Of a stretch of 6,177 nt of DNA, positions 1 to 5,811 are shown piece after piece. The notes below the pieces were generated by a model. The model had not been told where the DNA came from, ran no database searches, and saw nothing but the letters and a program-made list of their open reading frames with translations. This stretch comes from JAIBJN01 sp035461525. GTDB lineage: Bacteria > Actinomycetota > Thermoleophilia > Gaiellales > Gaiellaceae. The stretch lies in contig DATHVD010000063.1 of assembly GCA_035461525.1 (NCBI GenBank), forward strand, positions 1-6,177, given 5' to 3'. Each line of letters opens with the position of its first letter. Positions within the stretch are counted from its first letter, which is position 1. Both the position numbers and the translations under genes were made by a program.

Positions 1-2
1 CC

Positions 3-197
3 CTGGCCGCGGCCGCGCTGGTCGCGGGAGCGCTCGCGCTCGGGCTCTGGGCAGTCGGCTCCGGACGGGGAGGGGAACCGGCGAACGCGCCACGCGGGCC
101 GGTCGAGCCCGTGCCGGCCGCGGAGAGCCCCGCGGAGGAAGCCCGGAACCTCGCCGCGTGGCTGCGGGCGCACGCGGACGCCGACGGCAATCCGTAG
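3..197 (+). CDS. C-terminal 64 residues of an unrecognised single-TM protein (5' end outside window)
   Basis: This reading frame is open from the left edge and ends at TAG 195-197. The visible part begins with about 20 hydrophobic residues rich in Ala, Leu, Val and Gly (LAAAALVAGALALGLWAVGS), which look like a transmembrane helix or signal anchor. A Gly/Pro/Ala/Glu linker follows, then a short amphipathic segment (EEARNLAAWLRAHADADGNP). The start codon is not in the window. The hydrophobic stretch could be the N-terminus of a very small anchored protein or the C-terminal anchor of a larger one. I recognise no family. The last helix loosely recalls the C-terminal helix of small c-type cytochromes, but no CxxCH is visible, so this is not a call. 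It lies 67 bases upstream of the oxidoreductase alpha gene on the same strand and could belong to the same transcript. The frame is chosen because it gives a sensible membrane-protein composition; the +2 alternative is Arg/Gly-rich nonsense. Confidence 0.5.
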   Translation: MAAAALVAGALALGLWAVGSGRGGEPANAPRGPVEPVPAAESPAEEARNLAAWLRAHADADGNP

Positions 198-264
198 GAA
201 CTACCGAGCGGATCAGCGGGCCTCCGCCGATGGGCGCGGGCCCGGGCAACCGTAGGTTCAGGGG
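198..264 (+). other. 67-base intergenic gap before the oxidoreductase operon
   Basis: This is the only non-coding stretch of any size in the window. It holds a G/C palindrome (GCCCGGGC at 240-247) without a following T run, so it is not a convincing intrinsic terminator. I see no clear -35/-10 pair. The heptamer CCGTAGG occurs at 192-198 and again at 250-256, each inside a short inverted repeat centred on GTA (TCC-GTA-GGA at 191-199 and AACC-GTA-GGTT at 248-258). The second copy abuts the ribosome-binding region of the alpha gene. Operon transcription may start here or further upstream; the sequence does not decide. Confidence 0.4.
254..264 (+). promoter_or_regulatory. Weak ribosome-binding region of the alpha-subunit gene
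   Basis: AGG at 254-256 lies 8 bases before the GTG at 265, and an AGGGG run (260-264) touches the start codon. Neither is a strong Shine-Dalgarno match. The start is fixed by other evidence: an in-frame TAG sits at 253-255, and GTG 265 is the only usable start codon between it and the twin-arginine motif. Confidence 0.45.
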
Positions 265-3200
265 GTGGCCGAGAGCACGCTCTCGAGACGTCAGCTCCTC
301 CGCCGGGCCGTCGCGGTCGGCTCGGCTGGGGCGCTCGCGGAGCTGCTCGCGCCACCGCGCTACCTCCAACCGGCCGCGGCCGCCCAACCGGCGGTCGCGG
401 TCGGGAACCCCCTGACCGCGCTCCCCGACCGCGACTGGGAGAGCGTCTACCGCGACCAGTTCTCCGAGGACGGCTCGTTCGTCTTCACCTGCGCGCCCAA
501 CGACACGCACAACTGCCTCCTCCGCGCGCACGTGAAGAACGGCGTCATCGTCCGCATCAGCCCGACCTACGGCTACGGACAGGCGCGCGACCTCGACGGC
601 AACCAGGCCTCGCACCGCTGGGATCCGCGCATCTGCCAGAAGGGCCTCGTCATGGGCAGGCGCATCTACGGCGACCGGCGCGTGAAGGCGCCGATGGTGC
701 GCGCGGGCTTCAAGGAGTGGGCGGACGCCGGCTTCCCGCGGGACGAGGACGGGACGCCGCAGTCGGACACGACCCGGCGCGGCTACGACGCCTGGCTCCG
801 CATCTCCTGGGACGAGGCCCGCGACCTCGCGGCCCGGACGCTGGAGGACGTCGCGCGCACCTACTCGGGCGAGGGGGGAAGCCGCAAGCTGCTCGAGCAG
901 GGCTACGAGCCGGCGATGGTCGAGGCGATGCACGGCGCCGGCGTGCAGGCGATCAAGATGCGGGGCGGCATGCCCCTGCTCGGGGTCGGGCGCGTCTTCG
1001 GCTTCTACCGCTTCGCCAACATGCTCGCGCTCCTCGACCGCACGGTGCGCCCCGACGCGCCCGACGAGGAGATCGTCGGCAGCCGGGCGTTCGACAACTA
1101 CGCGTGGCACACCGACCTGCCGCCGGGCCACCCGATGGTGACCGGCAGCCAGACCGTCGACTTCGACCTCTTCGCCGCCGAGCACTCGCGCCTCGTCGTC
1201 CTCATCGGCATGAACTGGATCTGCACGAAGATGCCCGACGGGCACTGGCTCGGCGACGCCCGCCTGAAGGGGACGCGGATCGTCGTCATCTCGGCCGACT
1301 ACATGCCGACGGCGAACAAGGCGGACGAGATGATCGTCCTCCGGCCCGGCACGGACGCGGCCCTCCTCCTCGGGGTCGCGCGCGAGCTGATCGACCGCGG
1401 GCTCTACGACCGCGAGGCCGTCGTCGAGCGAACCGACCTGCCGCTCCTCGTCCGCATGGACACCGGCGAGCGCCTCCGCGCACGCGACGTCTTCCCCGGG
1501 CGCGAGCCGGCCGAGCTCGAGAACTACGTCACGGTCAGGCCGGAGGCGGAGATCGCGGCGGGGGCGCCCGCCCCGCCCTTCACGGTCGCCTCCCAGCTCG
1601 TGACGCAGGAGCTCCGCGACGAGTGGGACGACTTCGTCGTCTGGGATCGCGGCGAGCGCGGCCCGGCCCCGGTCACCCGGGACGAGGTGGGCGCGCGGAT
1701 GAACGCCGACCCCGCCCTCGAGGGGACGTTCGAGGTCGAGCTCGTCGACGGGACGACCGTCGAGGCGCGCACCGTGTTCGACCTTCTGAAGGAGTACCTC
1801 GACGGCACCTTCGACCTGCAGACGACCTCGGAGGTGACGGAGGTGCCGCCCGACGCGATCCGGAGCCTCGCCGAGCAGCTCGCCGCCAACAAGGGCCAGG
1901 CGCTCCTCGCCGCAGGCATGGGCCCGAACCACTACTTCAACGCCGACCTCTTCGGCCGCGTCCACTTCCTCGTCGCCGCGCTCACCGACAACGTCGGCCA
2001 CCTGAGCGGCAACGTCGGCAGCTACGCCGGCAACTACCGCGGCTCCCTCTTCCAAGCGATGGGCCAGTGGGTGACGGAGAACCCCTTCGACATCGAGAGC
2101 GACCTCTCGAGGCCGGCGCGCGTGAAGCGCTACTACAAGGCGGAGTCGGCGCACTACTGGAACTACGGCGACCGCCCGCTCAAGGCCGGCGAGGAGATGG
2201 TCACCGGCGAGACGCACATGCCGACGCCGACGAAGCTGATCTGGTTCGGGAACTCGAACTCGCTCCTCGGCAACGCCAAGTGGTCGTTCGACGTCGTCAA
2301 GAACACGCTCCCGCGCCAGGAGGCGGTCTTCTGCAACGAGTGGTTCTGGACGAGCTCGTGCGAGTACTCCGACCTCGTCTTCCCCGCCGACTCCTGGGCC
2401 GAGTTCGAGCTGCCCGACATGACGGCGAGCTGCACGAACCCGTTCCTGCTCGCCTTCCCGAAGACGCCGCTTGCGCGCATCCACGACACGCTGAGCGACT
2501 ACGAGATCCTCGCCGGCGTCGCCGCCGCCCTCGGCGACCAGGTCGGCGAGCCGCGCATGGGCGAGTACTGGCGGGGCGTCCTCGACGGCGACCCGACCCC
2601 GTACCTCCAGCGCATCCTCTCAGGCTCGAACGCGACTCGCGGCTACGCCTTCGAGGACCTGCACTCCAGCTGCGCGGAAGGCGTCCCCTTCCTCATGAAC
2701 ACGCGCACCTACCCGCGCCACGCGGGCTGGGAGCAGCGGCAGGAGGACAAGCCCTGGTACACGGCCACGGGGCGGCTCGAGTTCTACCGGCCGGAGCCCG
2801 AGTGGAAGGCCGCCGGCGAAAGCCTGCCGGTCTGGCGCGAGCCCGTGGACGCCACGCGGTACGAGCCGAACGCGATCCTCGCCAACCGGCCGCACCCGTC
2901 GGTGACGCCGCGGACGCCCGCCGACTACGGCCTCCCGGAGACGCAGGTCGACGTCGAGACGCGGCAGGTCCGCAACGTCGTCCGCACCTGGGACGAGCTC
3001 TCGCGCTCGCTCCACCCGCTGACCGAGCGCGACCCGTCGTACCGCTTCGTCTTCCAGACCCCCAAGTACCGCTGGGGCGCGCACTCGACCGCGGTCGACT
3101 CGGACTGGATCGCCATGCTCTTCGGCCCCTTCGGCGACCCCTACCGCCGCGACTCGCGCGCCCCTTGGACCGGCGAGGCGTACATGGAGATGAACCCGGC

Positions 3201-3765
3201 GGACGCCGAGGAGCTGGGGCTCGCCGACGGCGACTACGCCTGGCTCGACGCCGACCCCGACGACCGGCCGTACCGGAACGCCGCGGAGGACGACGAGCTG
3301 GCGGAGATCGCCCGCGTCGTCATGCGCGTCCGCACGTTCTCCGGCATGCCGCCCGGGGTGATCCGCACGTGGTTCAACATGTACGCGGCCACGCCCGGGA
3401 CGGTCGCGGCCCAGAAGGCCGAGGAGGGCGCGCCGGCGGTGAACCCGGAGACGCGGTACGTGGCCCTCTTCCGCAGCGGCAGCCACCAGTCGGCCACGCG
3501 CGCCTACCTCCGGCCCACGCAGATGACCGACTCGATGGTGCGGAAGGCCTACTTCGGCCAGCAGATCAGCACGGGCTTCGAGGCTGACGTCCACTCGCCC
3601 TCCGGCGCGCCCAAGGAGGCCTTCGTCAAGGTCGAGAAGGCCGAGGACGGCGGCGAGGGCGGCCGGGGCCTCTGGCGGCCGCTCACGCTCGGGCTCCGCC
3701 CGCAGCAGCCCTCGGACGCGCTCTCCGCGTACCTGCGAGGCGCCTACGTGAGGAAGGCGGGGTAG
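265..3765 (+). CDS. Periplasmic type II DMSO reductase-family molybdopterin oxidoreductase, catalytic alpha subunit (NxrA/NarG-like)
   Basis: This is the catalytic subunit, expected to bind Mo-bis-MGD and one Fe-S cluster (FS0) and to act outside the cytoplasmic membrane. The GTG start gives a Tat signal, S7-R8-R9-Q-L-L, followed by a hydrophobic Ala/Gly/Leu region, with a possible cleavage site near A40. The FS0 motif is C76-x3-D80-x3-C84-x39-C124 (CAPNDTHNC, then PRICQKG), so Asp occupies the second ligand position. The segment NYAWHTDLPPGHP (278-290) aligns with YDWYCDLPP of E. coli NarG, which makes D284 the predicted Mo-coordinating Asp typical of type II enzymes. Further cofactor-domain signatures are NWICTKMPDGHW and ISADY before about 350, RPGTDAALLLG, AAGMGPNHYFN (549-559) and WFGNSNSLLGNAKW (from 660). 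The molydopterin dinucleotide-binding domain begins near Y926 (FQTPKYRWGAHS). At 1166 aa it is longer than ethylbenzene or DMS dehydrogenase alpha subunits (under 1000 aa) and near NxrA size. Its stop is 2 bases before the beta gene. Family assignment is very secure. Substrate is not: nitrite/nitrate is the best guess, with chlorate, selenate or a hydrocarbon as alternatives. Confidence 0.93.
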   Translation: MAESTLSRRQLLRRAVAVGSAGALAELLAPPRYLQPAAAAQPAVAVGNPLTALPDRDWESVYRDQFSEDGSFVFTCAPNDTHNCLLRAHVKNGVIVRISPTYGYGQARDLDGNQASHRWDPRICQKGLVMGRRIYGDRRVKAPMVRAGFKEWADAGFPRDEDGTPQSDTTRRGYDAWLRISWDEARDLAARTLEDVARTYSGEGGSRKLLEQGYEPAMVEAMHGAGVQAIKMRGGMPLLGVGRVFGFYRFANMLALLDRTVRPDAPDEEIVGSRAFDNYAWHTDLPPGHPMVTGSQTVDFDLFAAEHSRLVVLIGMNWICTKMPDGHWLGDARLKGTRIVVISADYMPTANKADEMIVLRPGTDAALLLGVARELIDRGLYDREAVVERTDLPLLVRMDTGERLRARDVFPGREPAELENYVTVRPEAEIAAGAPAPPFTVASQLVTQELRDEWDDFVVWDRGERGPAPVTRDEVGARMNADPALEGTFEVELVDGTTVEARTVFDLLKEYLDGTFDLQTTSEVTEVPPDAIRSLAEQLAANKGQALLAAGMGPNHYFNADLFGRVHFLVAALTDNVGHLSGNVGSYAGNYRGSLFQAMGQWVTENPFDIESDLSRPARVKRYYKAESAHYWNYGDRPLKAGEEMVTGETHMPTPTKLIWFGNSNSLLGNAKWSFDVVKNTLPRQEAVFCNEWFWTSSCEYSDLVFPADSWAEFELPDMTASCTNPFLLAFPKTPLARIHDTLSDYEILAGVAAALGDQVGEPRMGEYWRGVLDGDPTPYLQRILSGSNATRGYAFEDLHSSCAEGVPFLMNTRTYPRHAGWEQRQEDKPWYTATGRLEFYRPEPEWKAAGESLPVWREPVDATRYEPNAILANRPHPSVTPRTPADYGLPETQVDVETRQVRNVVRTWDELSRSLHPLTERDPSYRFVFQTPKYRWGAHSTAVDSDWIAMLFGPFGDPYRRDSRAPWTGEAYMEMNPADAEELGLADGDYAWLDADPDDRPYRNAAEDDELAEIARVVMRVRTFSGMPPGVIRTWFNMYAATPGTVAAQKAEEGAPAVNPETRYVALFRSGSHQSATRAYLRPTQMTDSMVRKAYFGQQISTGFEADVHSPSGAPKEAFVKVEKAEDGGEGGRGLWRPLTLGLRPQQPSDALSAYLRGAYVRKAG
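3751..3757 (+). promoter_or_regulatory. Ribosome-binding site of the beta-subunit gene
   Basis: AGGAAGG lies within the last codons of the alpha gene, 10 bases before the GTG start at 3768. It supports that start and implies that ribosomes finishing alpha are close to the beta start. Confidence 0.6.
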
Positions 3766-3767
3766 CC

Positions 3768-4916
3768 GTGGCGAGGGTGCGCAACTGGCAGCTCGGCCGG
3801 GAGATGGACTACCCCTACGACGCCCCGCGGCCGGAGCGCCAATTCTGCATGATCATGGACACGAACAAGTGCATCGCCTGCCAGAGCTGCACCATCGCGT
3901 GCAAGTCGACGTGGACGTGGGGCAGGGGCCAGGAGGCGATGCTCTGGAACAACATCGAGACGAAGCCGTTCGGCTTCTATCCCACGGGCTGGGACGTGAA
4001 CGTGCTCGAGCTCCTCGGTGAGCAGAGCTGGGACGGCGAGGCCTACGCGGGCCAGACGGTCTTCGAGGCCGCGCCCGTGGGCGAGCGCGTCCTCGGCTGG
4101 CAGCCGGACGAGGCCGACTGGAACCACCCGAACCTCGGCGAGGACGAGCCGACGGGCGACGCCGGCGAGGTGCGCTGGCTCCCCGACAAGCCGCACTCGA
4201 TGATGTGGATGTACTACCTCCAGCGGATCTGCAACCACTGCACCTACCCCGCCTGCGTCGCCGCCTGCCCCCGCCAGGCGATCTACAAGCGGCCCGAGGA
4301 CGGCGTCGTCCTCGTCGACCAGACCCGCTGCCGCGGCTACCAGGAGTGCCTCACGGCCTGCCCGTACAAGAAGACACACTTCAACCTGGAGACGCGCGTG
4401 ACCGAGAAGTGCATCGGCTGCTACCCCAAGCTCGAGCAAGGGCTCCAGACGCAGTGCACGACCTCCTGCATCGGCCGGCTCCGGCTGACCAACTACCTGA
4501 GCCCGCCGGAGCGGTCCGACGCGCGCAAGCCCGCCGACTTCCTCGTCCACGAGCGCAAGATCGCCCTCCCCCTCTACCCGCAGCTCGGGCTCGAGCCGAA
4601 CGTCTACTACATCCCGCCCGTGCACGTGCCCGTCGATTACCTGACGCAGATGTTCGGGCCGGGCGTGCCGGAGGCGATCGAGGCGTACGAGAACGCGAAG
4701 GACGACCCGGAGCTCCTCGGCCTGCTCATGCTCTTCGGCGCGACCGAGCGCATCCTCGACTCCTTCGACGTCGCCGACGGCGTCGCCCGCGGGTACGACG
4801 AGGACGGCGAGGAGATCGTCGCCGTCCCGCTCACGGAGCCCACCTTCATCCGCCGCCCCGAGTTCGCCACCGAGGTGGACGGGGAGCCCGCGACCGGCTA
4901 CCGGCACAACACGTGA
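3768..4916 (+). CDS. Four-cluster ferredoxin-like beta subunit (NxrB/NarH/EbdB-like)
   Basis: This 382-aa electron-transfer subunit carries four Fe-S cluster motifs: C35-x2-C38-x2-C41-x3-C45; C155-x2-C158-x4-C163-x3-C167; C188-x2-Y191-x2-C194-x3-C198; and C215-x2-C218-x11-C230-x3-C234. Tyr191 sits where a fourth Cys would be, like the Trp of NarH, so the family pattern predicts one [3Fe-4S] and three [4Fe-4S] clusters. Landmarks shared with periplasmic NXR beta subunits, as I remember them, are NWQLGR at residues 6-11, KSTW, a WNNIETKPFG-type block, LQRICNHCTYP, KRPEDG, LPLYPQ and FGPGV. The match from residue 6 supports the GTG start. There is no signal peptide; export bound to the Tat-targeted alpha subunit is the known route for this family. 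It lacks the long insertions of E. coli NarH (about 510 aa). C45 is retained where Nitrospira and anammox NxrB carry Asp. Gene spacing is 2 bases after alpha and 7 bases before gamma. Function as electron conduit is secure; the NXR versus NAR label is inferred. Confidence 0.94.
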   Translation: MARVRNWQLGREMDYPYDAPRPERQFCMIMDTNKCIACQSCTIACKSTWTWGRGQEAMLWNNIETKPFGFYPTGWDVNVLELLGEQSWDGEAYAGQTVFEAAPVGERVLGWQPDEADWNHPNLGEDEPTGDAGEVRWLPDKPHSMMWMYYLQRICNHCTYPACVAACPRQAIYKRPEDGVVLVDQTRCRGYQECLTACPYKKTHFNLETRVTEKCIGCYPKLEQGLQTQCTTSCIGRLRLTNYLSPPERSDARKPADFLVHERKIALPLYPQLGLEPNVYYIPPVHVPVDYLTQMFGPGVPEAIEAYENAKDDPELLGLLMLFGATERILDSFDVADGVARGYDEDGEEIVAVPLTEPTFIRRPEFATEVDGEPATGYRHNT

Positions 4917-4919
4917 GGA
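4915..4919 (+). promoter_or_regulatory. Ribosome-binding site of the gamma-subunit gene
   Basis: GAGGA starts within the beta stop codon TGA (4914-4916) and ends 4 bases before ATG 4924. Stop, binding site and start are compressed into 13 bases, which suggests translational coupling of beta and gamma. Confidence 0.6.
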
Positions 4920-4923
4920 TGCT

Positions 4924-5811
4924 ATGAGCGGAGGCCTGACGAGGAGAGGAGCGCTGGCGGTGGGCGCGACGGCCGTGGCCGGAACGGCCCTGGCCGCGAC
5001 GCTCGGGCGCTTCAAGCCGGCGCCGCCGCCCGTCCTCGCCACCCGCATGACGGCGGTGCACCGCGGCGACGGCGTGCCGCTCGACCCCGCCGACGGCGCC
5101 TGGAGCACGGTGCCGGGGATCCTCGTCGCGCTCTCGCCCCAGCAGGCCGCTCCCCCGATCCTCCAGCAGGCCGCGCTCGACACGCTGGCTGTGCGGGCCG
5201 CCCACGACGGCCGCGAGCTCGTCTTCCATCTGACCTGGGACGACGCCGACCTCGACGACCTCGACGGCATCGGCCGCTTCCACGACGCGGTCGCGCTCCA
5301 GCTCCCCGTCGCCGCCGCGGGACAGCCCCCGCCGATCACGATGGGAGGGCCCGGCGCCGCCGTGCACGTCCTCCAGTGGCGCGCGAGCTGGCAGCACGAC
5401 GTCGACCAGGGCAGGGCGGGAACCGAGGCGCTCTACCCGCACGTCGTCCGCGACGTGATGCCGGACGACATCCTGCCCCCGGAGGACGCCGCCGCCTACC
5501 GGCCGGGTCTCGCCGTCGGGAACCCGCTCTCCGCGGAGAGCCGGATTTCCCCGGTGGACGAGCTCGTCGCCGAGGGCTTCGGCTCGGCCACGTCGCTCGC
5601 GGAGGCCTCCAGCCGCGGCGCCGGCGTCCACGAGGACGGGCGCTGGCGGGTCACGATCGCGCTGCCGCTCGACCGGGGCGAGGCGGGAGCTCCGCTCGAG
5701 CCCGGCTCGACCTGGCCCATCGCCTTTGCCGTCTGGCTCGGCAGCAACGGCGACCGCGGCGGCCGAAAGCACTTCGCCGACTGGGTGCAGTGCGACCTGG
5801 AGAGCGCATGA
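4924..5811 (+). CDS. Heme-b-binding gamma subunit of a type II DMSO reductase-family complex (EbdC/DdhC/NxrC-like)
   Basis: This 295-aa subunit is expected to carry one heme b in the periplasm and pass electrons between the beta subunit and an external carrier. The N-terminus reads L5-T6-R7-R8-G-A-L followed by an Ala/Gly/Val-rich hydrophobic run to about residue 28, which is a Tat-like signal; A24 or A25 is a possible cleavage point. The body matches the DOMON-like ethylbenzene dehydrogenase gamma fold: WDDADLDD, then HDAVALQLPV, then ITMGGPGAAVHVLQWRASW, with a C-terminal FAVWLGSNGDRGGRKHFADW segment. By analogy with the Met/Lys heme ligation of EbdC, M140 and K282 are the likely axial ligands; this is inferred from position, and R281 and H283 lie next to the Lys. 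Length is in the usual range once the signal is allowed for. There is no lipobox Cys and no second membrane segment. The stop overlaps the next start as ATGA. Fold and role are well supported; the exact partner is unknown. Confidence 0.88.
   Translation: MSGGLTRRGALAVGATAVAGTALAATLGRFKPAPPPVLATRMTAVHRGDGVPLDPADGAWSTVPGILVALSPQQAAPPILQQAALDTLAVRAAHDGRELVFHLTWDDADLDDLDGIGRFHDAVALQLPVAAAGQPPPITMGGPGAAVHVLQWRASWQHDVDQGRAGTEALYPHVVRDVMPDDILPPEDAAAYRPGLAVGNPLSAESRISPVDELVAEGFGSATSLAEASSRGAGVHEDGRWRVTIALPLDRGEAGAPLEPGSTWPIAFAVWLGSNGDRGGRKHFADWVQCDLESA
5799..5804 (+). promoter_or_regulatory. Ribosome-binding site of the chaperone gene
   Basis: GGAGAG precedes ATG 5808 by 3 bases (core GGAG, 5 bases). 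It lies inside the last codons of the gamma gene. The start overlaps the gamma stop as ATGA (5808-5811), an arrangement typical of translational coupling. Confidence 0.45.

Noticed and set aside
238..247. GGGCCCGGGC as a possible rho-independent terminator
   Set aside because: The palindrome has no loop to speak of and no T run after it; such words are common in this base composition.
158..415. An 85-residue + strand frame overlapping the upstream stop and the alpha start
   Set aside because: It is Arg/Ser/Pro-rich, runs through the intergenic gap and the Tat signal coding region, and has no supporting signal.
1099..1116. Apparent loss of the Mo-ligand Asp (YAW here against YDW in NarG)
   Set aside because: Counting through the E. 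coli NarG sequence from memory shows the Mo ligand Asp222 is the Asp of CDLPP, not of YDW. The equivalent D284 in HTDLPP is present here.
717..3587. A 956-residue open frame on the + strand inside the alpha gene, in another frame
   Set aside because: The product is an Arg/Pro/Gly/Ala-rich string with no fold-like pattern. Long empty frames are expected in DNA this G+C-rich, and the overlapping frame encodes a clear conserved enzyme.
2620..3594. A 324-residue open frame on the - strand opposite the alpha C-terminal domain
   Set aside because: It is repetitive Val/Arg/Gly/Leu sequence with no motif, consistent with a shadow of the alpha coding sequence.
3744..5339. A 531-residue open frame on the - strand opposite the beta and gamma genes
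   Set aside because: It mirrors the codon bias of two well-supported + strand genes, has low-complexity Arg/Val/Ala/Leu composition and shows no recognisable domain.
4846..5772. A 308-residue open frame on the - strand opposite the gamma gene
   Set aside because: It is an antisense shadow with biased composition and no domain; gamma on the + strand has clear family motifs and fits the operon.
265..5811. Calling the operon ethylbenzene dehydrogenase because of its A-B-C-D gene order
   Set aside because: Gene order matches, but alpha is much longer than EbdA and the beta sequence landmarks point to the NXR/NAR side. Heme gamma subunits and TorD-like chaperones are shared by several branches of the family.
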